From Phoronis australis (taxonomy: Eukaryota > Phoronida > Phoronidae), in the NCBI GenBank assembly GCA_002633005.1, contig NMRA01000403.1, positions 124,603-188,602 of the forward strand: a stretch of 64,000 nt of DNA, given 5' to 3'. A program made the translations under genes and the position numbers. Numbering within the stretch: the stretch's first letter is position 1; each line of letters begins with the position of its first letter. The notes below the pieces were generated by a model. The model did no database searches. It had not been told where the DNA came from and saw nothing but the letters and a program-made list of their open reading frames with translations. Shown piece by piece: positions 52,001-61,759 of this stretch.

Positions 52001-54330
52001 NNNNNNNNNNNNNNNNNNNNNNNNNNNNNNNNNNNNNNNNNNNNNNNNNNNNNNNNNNNNNNNNNNNNNNNNNNNNNNNNNNNNNNNNNNNNNNNNNNNN
52101 NNNNNNNNNNNNNNNNNNNNNNNNNNNNNNNNNNNNNNNNNNNNNNNNNNNNNNNNNNNNNNNNNNNNNNNNNNNNNNNNNNNNNNNNNNNNNNNNNNNN
52201 NNNNNNNNNNNNNNNNNNNNNNNNNNNNNNNNNNNNNNNNNNNNNNNNNNNNNNNNNNNNNNNNNNNNNNNNNNNNNNNNNNNNNNNNNNNNNNNNNNNN
52301 NNNNNCGAAATTTAATAAGTGTATTTATATTATGTTAACAACAGACGATGACGAATTTTGGACGGATCTGCCTACCGGTGTGCCCCCTAGTGGCAATTTT
52401 ATTTTTTTACGTTTACCTCCATATCTTCACAAGTTCTTAACGGATTTTCATGAAATTTGGTATGTAGGCACCTATTAGTGCGATGACGCTATCCTCCAGT
52501 TTTCGGATGGATTCGACCTAGTTTGCGACACCCAGTGGCCATTTTTAATGTTTTTTAGTCTGATTTTTGGCGTCCACCCCTCTATCAACCAAACCGCTAT
52601 AAGTATGATTGTGAAAATCAGCATGTATGTTCTTACTACGAAGAGGACGGTTGACGCTGAATTTCCCATGACTTTAATTACTGTGGCGCCTCCTAGTGGC
52701 AGTTTTTTTTTTTGCGGCTATGGCTGTATCTCCCAAACCGTTTGCAGGATCTTTACTAAATTTAGCAAGTGTATTTATGTGATGTTGACAATGGACGATG
52801 ACGACTTTTGGATGATTCTGACTACCGGTATGCCTCTAGTGGCAATTTTAGTATTTTACATTGACCTCTGTATTTTCATAGGTCTTCAGGTGTATACTTT
52901 GTGTTACTTCGTGACTGTAGGAAAAGTTCCAAGTAGAAATTTGTTTCTGGCATTCTAATGCTGTGCTAATCTCGTATGTTGGTAAATTTGTTTTTAATTC
53001 TATGTTTCTGTGGTGCTTTAAGCAACTGGTGTATAGGATGTGCTTGTATTATGAAGATTACTTACATTTTGCCCTTAGCCTATTGAGGAGACAATGACCA
53101 TGCCTTTCCATTTTGCAAAGTACAACATACTACATATCTACATATATGCCCTCTACTGGTCACTTTATGGTACCAATAAACAACCCTAGAAGGATACCGT
53201 ATGCAGTGCAATTGTGGGCGCATTTCAACGCTCTGCGTTGCTCTTGTTTTTGTTGTTCTTGTGGTTGACTGTACAGGCACTGGAGTTTATCTGTTCCTCA
53301 ATAACCACTGACGTTATTCATTACTAAGAAAATATATGTTTCTTATGTATGCTTATTAGCCATCGAGAAATTCGAGTGCCTGTGGTTGACTGGTGTTGTG
53401 TGCATGCCAATGGGGAGATTGGAGGGAGTGAAAAAGACGGAGCTTTTTGCAAGTTGCGTTTTTGTTTTAGTTGTTGATTCTGTGCGGATTGTTTATAAAA
53501 CTTACTGAAATTACCCACCATTAAGCATTTATGGCACAATGAAACAACAATGACCTGTAAATTTTTATTTTTTTGACGTACGACCACCAGCCATTTTAAA
53601 TTTAAATAAAACACAACCACCCATGAATTTTTGTTACAACTGCCTTCCCCCCTCCCACACAGATTTTACTGTAACAGCCCTAACTCAATTCCTCGTAAGT
53701 AAGCAAGTAAGAAAGTAATTTTTTTATTATAGTGACATGTGTTTAAATGAATTTAAACTTTGAATATGTTACAAACACTGCAGGTGTGCGTTTCACGTAG
53801 GTTAAGACTTTGGCGGATTTTTGCGGAACAGTTCCAATTTCTGTCTGTTTACTTTCTGTTGTAATTTGAGCGCATTTGATGTGTGCCGACTGCTGAGGGT
53901 GGCAATTGCATCGATTTCATGGCATAAACACAAGAATAGTGAACCAAAGGTATTGGATGTAGGAGAAATGTTAAAATTAATGTAAAGGTTGGAAGACACC
54001 GCAAATTTTTGGTGAATTATTGTCTGACTTTGATATTTGCTGTGACGACTTTTAGTGCTTGCCCATCAAACTAGACGATTGACAGCTCTTGCTAATTTGT
54101 TTGTTATGCTGCTTCACATATTAGATTTAGGCTAATGGGCACACGCTTTTTGTGGTCTCTGCTAAAATTATGCCTACTTTAATTTTGTAGTGATATTTGA
54201 GAAAAGAATAGTTGACTACCAAGAAGAGATGTCGGGGGACAGATTCACTGACAATGTTCGAGAATTTGGGAAAAGGGTGAAGAACATTGGCAAGGCAATC
54301 CGACACAAATTCAAGGAAGGGAAGAGTTGA
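28034..54330 (+). CDS. DENND2: DENN domain-containing protein 2 (Rab guanine exchange factor)
   Basis: Coding exons: 28034-29635, 32017-32103, 32852-32966, 34631-34707, 39300-39443, 41204-41283, 42499-42646, 43407-43523, 44570-44632, 46809-46915, 47611-47845, 48739-48853, 49253-49368, 49903-50029, 54191-54330. All junctions are GT-AG and phase-consistent, giving 1090 aa. Residues 1-534 are disordered, with SH3-type proline motifs (PPKPCKPP near 316, PARPARPPTLPHRP near 380) and repeated tyrosine motifs (YENV, YEDI, YEEI, YESI). uDENN lies at ~628-780 (YALVVGLRP), cDENN at ~812-945 (LLLERRVLFTASKLR, ALLYPFTWQHTFIPVLP, CSPTPYIIG), and dDENN at ~960-1040. Family members activate Rab9 or Rab13 by GDP/GTP exchange. 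Vertebrates have four paralogs; subtype here is unresolved. An in-frame TGA at 28004 fixes the ATG. The 5' UTR probably begins at the acceptor at 27795. Confidence 0.95.
29786..31533 (+). mobile_element. Copy A of the 450 bp higher-order-repeat element (DENND2 intron 1)
   Basis: Starts 'ttaggtgcccacatatttatat' and ends 'tcaacgctccacgttgctcttgt'. In between are about 3.5 units of ~440-450 bp, visible from the recurring '..agtggccattttta' at about 30117, 30567, 31000 and 31437. Each unit is made of three ~150 bp monomers, each opening with a variant of 'tgyGCCnCCTAGTGGCa' and closing with 'gatgacgnttttngaygga'. It is more decayed than copies B and C. One full CTCF-core match lies at 30413-30425. 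No ORF. Confidence 0.7.
33848..33925. repeat. 26 bp tandem repeat, three copies
   Basis: Unit 'aaattgactgactcccacaatccctc' repeated exactly at 33848, 33874 and 33900, in a DENND2 intron. Confidence 0.9.
35851..35976. repeat. 63 bp tandem duplication
   Basis: Unit beginning 'ctgaatgcatgagcctcaag' at 35851 and 35914, identical copies, in the intron before the 39300 exon. Recent duplication. Confidence 0.9.
40905..41110. repeat. Dispersed diverged repeat (partner at 16916-17100)
   Basis: Second copy of the element seen in RPL27A intron 3, about 95 bp before the DENND2 exon at 41204. Confidence 0.45.
45296..46030. repeat. Long polypyrimidine (C+T) tract in DENND2 intron
   Basis: About 730 bp of almost pure C and T on the plus strand, densest at 45620-46000 ('ccctccctctccctcccc'), with tgtctgtctgtc runs at 45430-45470. 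It produces long overlapping open frames of Pro/Ser/Leu that are not genes. Such mirror-rich tracts can form triplex (H-DNA) structures. Confidence 0.9.
46711..46770. repeat. 20 bp tandem repeat, three copies
   Basis: 'cgtctatatttatgtgttct'-type unit at 46715, 46735 and 46755, just before the DENND2 exon at 46809. Confidence 0.85.
49040..49170 (-). mobile_element. tRNA-derived SINE fragment
   Basis: On the minus strand, 'gtggggcagtagtctgagctttgg' (A-box-like) is followed about 35 nt later by 'cgttcaaatcctggc' (B box), then a non-tRNA tail. There is no acceptor-stem pairing or CCA-proximal stem, so it is a SINE head rather than a tRNA gene. Located in the DENND2 intron between the exons at 48739 and 49253. 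A possible second B-box remnant is at 57070-57090. Confidence 0.5.
51287..53248 (+). mobile_element. Copy B of the higher-order-repeat element (last DENND2 intron, gapped)
   Basis: The left end holds the 26 bp palindrome-like GCGCCCACATATTTATATGT... (51290-51315) followed by a 'gtccgtccg' stretch. The right end is 'gtgggcgcatttcaacgctctgcgttgctcttg', with the hairpin AACGCTCTGCGTT. TGCGCCCACA and TGTGGGCGCA form subterminal inverted repeats. ~450 bp trimeric units fill the middle; 664 N's (51642-52305) hide part. CTCF-core matches (minus-strand sense) begin near 51463, 51608, 52380 and 53151. Its last ~300 bp are closely similar to copy C in inverted orientation. Confidence 0.75.
51642..52305. 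other. Assembly gap (664 N)
   Basis: Unsequenced bases inside copy B. The repeat structure on both sides explains the assembly failure. Frames read across it are not real. Confidence 1.
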
Positions 54331-55642
54331 TGACTAACTGATGTTGTTAAGTCTTGGTCAGTGTTGTCTGTTTTGGCCTTGAAGTGGTCAACTGACTACT
54401 GAGTAGAGGTGCAATGTATTGGAATTGGTTTCGCCATTAATTGTACATATTTCTCGAGTCAGTTTTGTTGCAGCACTTATGATATACTGTAGCACTACAT
54501 GCAATCAGCAGTGAATTATTATTCTTGTTTTCAGAAGTTGTAAATGAAGTACAGGTCCAACGTATATATTGCAATGTCCTTTTGATTAATAATTAACATA
54601 TTTATTGTTGGCTGTGTTATAATTTTGTTATTCTGCAGATGTGTTCTTTGATATTCAGAACATTTAGGCCAAGACTCTAGTCATCAAATAAATTGAGGAG
54701 TTTATCATTTTGCAGTTTTAAAGCGCAGGATAAGTTGTTACAAGATTATGAATTTAGCACTCTAATTTTTATGGCCTGTGGTCAAACTTCTAAATGTTGT
54801 TTGACTGTACTCTGATGAAGTACTTAGTCATGGTAACAGATTGGCAATTAATCTGCCAATAATTTGAACTTACTGTTATTTAAAATTAATAATTATTTCA
54901 GTTCACTAGATATTGATACCATGCAGAATGATGGAATTTTTTTCTCGTTTCTCTTCTCCATCTTCCAGCTGATTTTTTTGATTTTATTTTTTTATACGTT
55001 ATAATTTTATTTATTTGTTGATCACACAAAATTTTCAAATACCAATTTCCCTAGAATGGAAATGGACATTGGTGTATTTTAAACAAAGACAGTACGGATT
55101 TACTGGTCTAGCATATGTCCAAGACATCTCATGGTAAAATTATGAAGTCTGTGGCAACGTGTCTTAAATGGGATCCACCGTTCTTTTTTTCTCTATTAAA
55201 CAAATGCCCGATTTATATGTCCAACCTTGAGTTGACAATTTTGTTTGTTGTTTGATAAAAATTATTACGCATACAACATGTAGGAAAAAATTGTTTTGGA
55301 ATGGTGGATGACATGTTACGATTAGGGTTTAATATTAACTGTAATCAAAAGAAATTTCTTTAAGTTTAATATTGCAGTGACCAAATTTTATGGCTTTCAA
55401 GTTACAAAAGTATCACTTGAATTACATAAGTCTCAATTTTGCTGTTGTCTGTATTTTGCTGAACCTTTCAGAAATCTGAGATACCCACTTTGTTCACTGT
55501 ACTGTTTAGGCACTGTGTATATTTATTTCAATTATTTTTGTTGTTTCATTTCATAGCAGCTGTAATTTGCCACTATTGAATGTTATCAGCTACAGATATG
55601 AGGAAATATTAACAGAGTGTAAATGAATTGATCAAATGCCTG
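54331..55642. other. Convergent 3' ends of DENND2 and MTERF4
   Basis: AT-rich sequence shared by the 3' UTRs of the two tail-to-tail genes. The minus-strand AATAAA at 55643-55648, about 190 nt past the MTERF4 stop, is a plausible MTERF4 poly(A) signal. No other gene seen. Confidence 0.5.
54687..54692 (+). terminator. Candidate DENND2 polyadenylation signal
   Basis: AATAAA about 360 bp past the DENND2 stop. It is the first well-placed signal I see. Alternative downstream signals are possible because the region is AT-rich. Confidence 0.45.
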
Positions 55643-55838
55643 TTTATTTCACCACCTACGTGTACCATGTGTTCTTGTCTCAAAAACGACCTTTTCTCAA
55701 TATTCAGTTATAAGCGTGTTACAGGAGTAAAATCGAGCAGGAAGTTACACTGTTAGTTTCTTTGTGAGGAATAGCGGGTGATTAATTACATTCCCCAAGT
55801 AAATTTGACTGGATTCTTTGGACGAGATTAATGCAGTT

Positions 55839-56804
55839 CTAATGTGTTTTTTCCTCCAACTCTAGTAACTGACAAAATACTCTGTAGTCCTCAACACTTA
55901 AATTGGCCACTTTCTCTGCAAAATGGTGGTCAGAAGAGTCGACGATAGACTTAAGAGGTGGGTTCTCAATCTTGCACCGTCCTTTGGAATCTGGCTTCAT
56001 GAAGAGTCCAGCTCTTTCCAACAGCTGGTGGCGAGCTCGGATGTGACCGACAGGATAACTCAGTAGCTTTGTTTTGACAATTTCATTTTGGTGAAATCCC
56101 ATTACGAAGTGAGCATAGTGAAACTTGAACTGAAGTTTCTCCCACGGCTCGAACAACAGTCTGGGCATTTTCCTAATACACAGCAGAGACTGTTGATTGC
56201 TGAACAGCTGTTTTAAACAGCTCAAATGTTTCCTAACTTGATGAGCAGGCAATTCCAAAACTTGTGGGCATCTTGTCACAATACACTTCAGTTGCTCATT
56301 ATCAAAGCCACAACAGAGTAGCGATTCAAACCAGTCTGCAACAGTTACAAGACTAATACCAATAATTTGAGGTAAACCAGTAACAATTTTTACTGTTTCC
56401 TCAGTTGAAAAGCCATAGCTATGTAGAAGTTCAAATAATTGCTTAGCATCATCTGCACAGCAGACTGCAAGCTGTGGTACAGAGTCGATCAGTTCTTCGA
56501 TTTGTTTTTCAGTATACTTGGCATTGAGAAGGAAACTCGCTAACTCTGTCGGCGTGTTCACACCTGCACTGCTTGTTGCCAATCTATTTATAAGTTGTTC
56601 ACCTATTGGTATCACCTGAGCAGACTTAGAACCAAATAGGACAAATAACTGTGGCGCAAAATATTCAGCAGCACAAGTGAATGAACGATAACAGTAGATA
56701 CGAAAATGGATCTCATTTCTCGTCAACTGACTGCATATCCTTGAGAGACAGCCATGACCCAACGTATTGTTCAGCCAGCGTGGCAGTAGTGGGATACCAT
56801 TCAT
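55839..56804 (-). CDS. MTERF4: Mitochondrial transcription termination factor 4 homolog
   Basis: mTERF-repeat protein. The vertebrate homolog partners the rRNA methyltransferase NSUN4 in the mitochondrion and is needed for mitoribosome assembly. The single exon encodes 321 aa from the ATG at 56804. Its N-terminus is basic and lacks acidic residues until well in (MNGIPLLPRWLNN...), as expected for a targeting peptide. Helical repeats run from about residue 80 (LLNAKYTEKQIEELIDSVPQL; HSYGFSTEETVKIVTGLPQIIG; CGFDNEQLKCIVTRCPQVLEL). The tail IRARHQLLERAGLF..PDSKGRCKIENPPLKSI..VEDYRVFCQLL follows the MTERF4 C-terminus closely. The long acidic tail of the human protein is missing. A TTTTCTTTTCAG acceptor (exon from 56826) implies an upstream non-coding or short coding exon, so the start could lie further up. 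Confidence 0.85.
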   Translation of the reverse strand: MNGIPLLPRWLNNTLGHGCLSRICSQLTRNEIHFRIYCYRSFTCAAEYFAPQLFVLFGSKSAQVIPIGEQLINRLATSSAGVNTPTELASFLLNAKYTEKQIEELIDSVPQLAVCCADDAKQLFELLHSYGFSTEETVKIVTGLPQIIGISLVTVADWFESLLCCGFDNEQLKCIVTRCPQVLELPAHQVRKHLSCLKQLFSNQQSLLCIRKMPRLLFEPWEKLQFKFHYAHFVMGFHQNEIVKTKLLSYPVGHIRARHQLLERAGLFMKPDSKGRCKIENPPLKSIVDSSDHHFAEKVANLSVEDYRVFCQLLELEEKTH

Positions 56805-56879
56805 GTCGGACCAGGAAACCAAACGCTGAAAAGAAAACCAGGATACATTAATAATATAATTGCACACATATGTCCCAGT

Positions 56880-57384
56880 TTAATGGGAAAACTTGTGCAC
56901 TCATCTAGTTTAACACCCACGTTTGGCTTTATGACCAGCCCTGTAAATTCCAACTTTTCACTTGACTTGTTGTAAACTGATTTAGATTGTCTCTGTTAAA
57001 TTTGACTAAGTGAAATGAGGTCATGGACGTCGCCACGAGTCACTACATCTCACAATTAACGGTCAACATTGAATTCTTACCAGCTGGGATTTGAACAACC
57101 AGTCAACACAGCCCCTGCACTTTTACATGTATGTCTGGCTTATTTTATTTAGGGATTACAGACCAGAGATGAGTGCCAGTGATAGCATAGCCAACAAAAA
57201 CTTTTGTCTGTAGTGTAAGCCATATACAAAGAAATGAACCCTGCTGTAACAATTCATCTCTTTCAGTCTTAAAATGACAAAATGGGGGGGGGGGCGATTC
57301 TACTTCATCAAACTCTAGCATTCCCTGGGGCCCCAAATTTCAGATTTCTTCTGATTGCTACCATTTCTGCTCATCACCACACCT
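56880..57384. other. MTERF4 upstream sequence
   Basis: Should contain the MTERF4 promoter or its 5' exon; neither could be placed. A B-box-like 'gttcaaatcccagc' on the minus strand near 57070-57090 may be SINE debris. A G-run lies at about 57284-57294. Confidence 0.3.
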
Positions 57385-57701
57385 GGGCCCGGTCTCCAAT
57401 CTCCGTACTCAGACTCATACTCATACTCGAGATTTCATACTCAAAATCGTGCTCACTGGAGTCGTACTCAAAAAAGCGTATCTAATGTCTTATTTCGAGT
57501 AGACTCCAAACGTACTCAAATCTGACACTCATACTCGAGTTGCTATGGAACTCTTTNACTGAGTACGTGCTCGAAATTTCGAGTACAGATTTTTCGAGTA
57601 TGACATTGAATACACCAAAGCTGAGTCTGTACTCGAGTTGAGTATGAAGTGTGAGTTTGAGCATGATTCGAGTCTGAGTACGGAGATTGGAGACCGGGCC
57701 C
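57385..57701. mobile_element. 317 bp foldback element, GGGCCCGGTCTCC ends
   Basis: The two ends, GGGCCCGGTCTCCAATCTCC and GGAGATTGGAGACCGGGCCC, are exact inverted repeats. They extend inward into ACTCAGACTC / GAGTCTGAGT. The interior is dense in short 'gtactc/gagtac' and 'ctcgag' words, so almost the whole element can fold on itself. One N at 57557. A relative sits at 61760-62155. Confidence 0.75.
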
Positions 57702-58465
57702 TGGTCGTCACTAATTCCACAATCCCTGCCACAGGTGAGTGAAAACCCCAAGAGCCAGCCATCAGAAACTTGAGTAAACGTGCTTTAACAAAATTTGATG
57801 GAGTGAAAATGAGGTCCAAGGTCAAGACTCAAGTCTATTCAATTCGGATCTAGAGTAGAAATGCTTAGCGTGATGCTTTGAATGTATACTTTGAAAGGGT
57901 GCGAATCTGGGAAACGTTTGGGGTTGTTTTAAATTCCCTAGAGTTAAAATGTGGGTAGCTGAGTTTCTAGTGGCTGGGGGCCTAAATGATATACAGGGTG
58001 TCCCAAACATGGAATTCGCACTTCAGTACAATGCCCACAGTTCAAATTCAGTTCTTACAGATCAGACTCTGTACCAGGGTCTACTGTACATGGTGTTACA
58101 CCTAGCTGAGAAATTACCGTAAAACAATGATATTCGACCCACTTGCCGCATTGAACGCTAAAAAAAAGTTTTTTTCACTTTCAAACAAAGCAAAGTGGCA
58201 GATCTCAACTGCTTTCATTATCGTTGAATCAGCTTCTTTTACTGAGTGGCCATCTTCTCCACATGACAATAGGCTGTGGCTAAAGAGGCAATGTTGGCTG
58301 TGCATCCAGATCACACTATGCACAAGGTGTTCTATATGATCGGGACAAGACCTCATACACTCTAGCTGGCATGAGTAGTGCAAAAATGGCCAGTTGGCCA
58401 ACTGAATAAAGGACTGAAAGATTGATTACAGGAGTATTTGTACAAGTTGGAAGGAATTTAAGACA
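57702..58465. other. Non-coding stretch, nothing recognised
   Basis: Short frames only; no family, RNA or repeat ends seen. Confidence 0.3.
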
Positions 58466-58467
58466 CG

Positions 58468-58570
58468 AACACATGGGCGGCGCAGCACTGAAAAAAGTGG
58501 GGGGTAATAGCCCCCAGCCCCCCTGTGGTGCACCAGCTCCGTTAGACCCCAAAATTTCACACAGCCCAGG
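58468..58570. mobile_element. Fragment of the CATGGGCGGCGCA MITE family
   Basis: 'acatgggcggcgcagcactgaaaaaagtggggggtaatagccccc' matches, in reverse complement, the end and interior of the element at 11081-11231. The far end is lost. Confidence 0.5.
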
Positions 58571-58679
58571 TAGTTCTGCTCATCACCATGTCGTGAAACC
58601 TATATCAACATCTAGAGCTAATGACAGACAGGGTGCATGCAAAATCTGCAGCCAGTCACGAACAGCATGATAACAAAAA

Positions 58680-60193
58680 CAAGAGCAACGCAGAGCGTTG
58701 AAATGCGCCCACAATTGCTCCGCAAACGGTATCCTTCTAGGGTTGTTTATTGGTACCATAAAGTGGCCAGTAGAGGGCATATATGTAGTATGTTGTACTT
58801 AGCAAAATGGAAAGGCATGGTCACTGTCTCCGCAATAGGCTAGGGGCAAAATGTGAGTAATCTTCATAATACAAGCACATCCTATACACCAGTTGCTTAA
58901 AGCACCACAGAAACATAGAATTAAAAACAAATTTACCAACATACGAGATTAGCACAGCATTAGAATGCTAGAAACAAATTTCTTCTTGGAACTTTTCCTT
59001 CATAGTCACGAAGTAACACAAAGTATACACCTGAAGACCTATGAAAATACAGAGGTCAATGTAAAATACTAAAATTGCCACTAGAGGCAAATACTAAAAT
59101 TACCACAAGAGGCATACCGGTAGTCAGAATCATCCTAAAGTCGTCATCGTCCGTTGTCAACATCACATAAATACACTTGCTAAATTTAGTAAAGATCCTG
59201 CAAATGGTTTGGGAGATACAGCCATGGGCGCAAAAAAAACAAAACTGCCACTAGGAGGCGCCACAGTAGTCCAAATCGTCTGAAAATCATTGTCAGCTGT
59301 CTTCCTTATAGTAAGCACATACACGGCAATTTTCACAATCATCCTTTGAGCGGTTTGGTTGATAGAGGGGTGGACGCAAAAATACAGACTCAAAAACAGT
59401 AAAAATGGCCACTAGGTGGCGCAAACTATGTTGAATCCATCTGAAAATGGACGGATAGCATCATCTCACTAATAGGTGCCTACATACCAAATTTCATGAA
59501 AATCCTTTCAGGACTTTTGAAGATATGAAGGTAAGCGTAAAAAACTAAAATTGCCACTAGGGGGCACACCGGTAGTCGGATCTGTCCAAAAGTCGTCATC
59601 TTCCGTTGTTAACATCATATAAATATACTTACACACTTTCGTAAAGATCCTGCGAAAGGTTTAGGAGATACAGCCATAGGCGCAAAAAAAAACAAAACTG
59701 CCACTAGGAGGTGCCACAGTAGTGGAAATCGTCGGAAAATCATCGTCAACCGTCCTCTACATAGTAAGCATATACATGCCAATTTTCACAATAATCCTTC
59801 GAGCGGTTTGGTTGATAGAGGGGTGGACGCACAAAAACAGACTCGAAAACACTAAAAATGGCCACTAGGTGGCGCAAACTATGTTAAATCCATCTGAAAA
59901 CGGGAGGATAGCGCCATCTCACTACCATATACATACCAGATTTCATGAAAATCCGTTGAAGATACAAAGGTAAGCGTAAAAAAATTAAAATTGCCACTAG
60001 GGGGCACGCCGGAAGTCGGATCCGTCCGAAAGTTGACATGCCGTCCCATTCATGAATGGAACATGTGCCAATTTTCATGAACCTATGTCAAAGGGTTTTG
60101 GAGATAGAGCAGCGGACGCCGGACGCCGCCCGGACGGACGGACGGACAGAGATGACGGCATAATGCGTCCACATATAAATATGTGGGCGCATA
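58680..60193 (-). mobile_element. Copy C of the higher-order-repeat element (inverted)
   Basis: Reads in reverse relative to A and B: it begins 'caagagcaacgcagagcgttg' (terminal hairpin) and ends with the 26 bp GCGTCCACATAT...GGGCGC palindrome (60165-60190), next to a (GGAC)n stretch. Unit period is about 450 bp, for example the same 'ccactaggtggcgcaaactatg' at 59409 and 59862, and 'ccactagggggca' at 59554 and 59994. The hairpin-proximal ~350 bp closely match copy B. No ORF. Confidence 0.8.
58767..60006 (+). promoter_or_regulatory. Array of CTCF-core-like motifs in copy C
   Basis: Matches to CCASYAGRKGGCR on the plus strand start at 58767 (CCAGTAGAGGGCA), 59409 and 59862 (CCACTAGGTGGCG), and 59554 and 59994 (CCACTAGGGGGCA). 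Near matches (CCACTAGGAGGC/T) start at about 59243 and 59700. The consensus is the known bilaterian CTCF core. Binding here is inference. Confidence 0.35.
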
Positions 60194-61759
60194 AAAATCA
60201 CAAAATAATGTTCAATAATTTGTCCAACCAGTTATCAGATTTCCACTTTCCGTTTGAAAAAATTTAAAAATAATACTATATTTGTTTTTTTCCCTTGAGG
60301 TATTCCTATTTTATGCCAATTTAAAATGGAAAAAGTGTACCTACTGACTTTTCTTAGTTTGCTTTGGTGACTTTAAGGTCAATATCTTCACCAATCAAAA
60401 TGGTTACTTAGTTTTAGAACCAACTATTTGATAGGCCTACTCGCAAATTTAATTAGACAGAATTTTTACCAAAAGTTTTTATACAAATTTACATTTTCTA
60501 CGGAACCATATATTCAATTTAATTTTTTTGCACCGGTCTCGTAAACAGCTTTCTCATGATGTATGCTACATCATAGACAACAGATTCGCAACTCCGGCAT
60601 TTTCTTACGTGCTAGCTAAGAGGCGCCGCCACTCTCCTGACCTTTCTGGTACAGTTTCCGGTTAGTGTATTTTGACGAGAAATGTTTGCATCTACTTTAC
60701 TGTCCAAAACAGCGAAAAAATATTAATTTCGGCATTAAAACGCTTTTCAAAGTCTTTCAAGTGTTGGTATCGTGAGTACTTTTGGCAATGCTACTGGTAA
60801 TTAATTACAAAGTTGAAACTTCGGTGCCGACTGATTATGTCGTCTGCTTGCCCAATAGCAGCATAGTTATCGAACAGTTTGTGATTTACGGTTCACATAG
60901 GCCTACTGAGAAAACAACGACAGCATGTTTGTGCACAAATTTTACCTGTGAATGCAAAAGATACTTATTAACGTTTTTGGTTTAGAAAAATATTAATTTT
61001 TTTCGAATTAAAAAACGTGCCTCTGCAACGATTTGACTTTTTTAACCTTTGCATGTTTATAATTCAACATTATCAAGTGAGCAGTTTTTCTGGGAAGTGT
61101 TGAGTGGCCCTTAAAAGGGCCGTTAGTTGCAGGTATAGCGTGAAATGGTTCTTAAAAGAACCGTTGAAGAATTCAACATAAATCACACAGTATACCATGC
61201 TTACTCAAGTACTGAAGGTCCTCTTCATTTAAGTTTTCATCAGGGAAGGTTGGATGAAAACGGAGGAGATGACAATATCGATGACAGTTGTAACAACTTA
61301 CATAAATGTTACCGTTCTCCAACGTTATCACGTACCCTGCCTCTTTCAGTTCTTGTTCCTGGATTCAAAAGTAACCCTGAACCGTAGGGAAAAGCATATA
61401 ACAAAAACAAATCAAATTTTGAAAATCATCGCCTTCATACGATTCCGTGTTGCTGTCGCCAGGCTGATGTTCCTCCCCAACATCAATGTCGAAAATCGAC
61501 GTTACAAGTGATGGAAACTTGTGTCCTTTGTTTCTAACTTTTATCATATATTGGGATGGCATTGGGACCCACATGGTGCTTACTCGAATGGGCTTCATTT
61601 TACCAACTATTTCAAATTGTGTAGGTGAAGTAAATAAACAAACTGGGTGATTATCATCACCGGAATTTCATCATTAGTATCTTTTACCGGGTGCTCAAAT
61701 TTTCTGAGACTAGGGATTGTCAGATTTGTAAGGTAGAAGCGTTTCGCTGGATTTCCAGT

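Larger units (their letters stand above)
51176..53680. mobile_element. Second Harbinger-like MITE, split by an inserted element
   Basis: The right end '...cagattttactgtaacagccc' (to 53680) is followed by TAA. The decayed left end after TAA at 51173-51175 carries the same 'aaggcac...cacccaccacccatatttttcattt' interior as the intact copy at 19505-20321. The repeat element at 51287-53248 interrupts it. In the last DENND2 intron. Confidence 0.55.

Noticed and set aside
51605-52478. Large frames of 236-282 codons
   Set aside because: They cross the 664-base N run and consist almost wholly of unknown residues.
56805-56867. 21-residue N-terminal extension of MTERF4
   Set aside because: It has no ATG at 56867 (GTG), and most of it lies upstream of the acceptor TTTTCTTTTCAG, so it is intron.
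51463-60006. Convergent CTCF motif pair forming a loop between copies B and C
   Set aside because: The motifs in B are on the minus strand and those in C on the plus strand, so the pair is divergent, not convergent.
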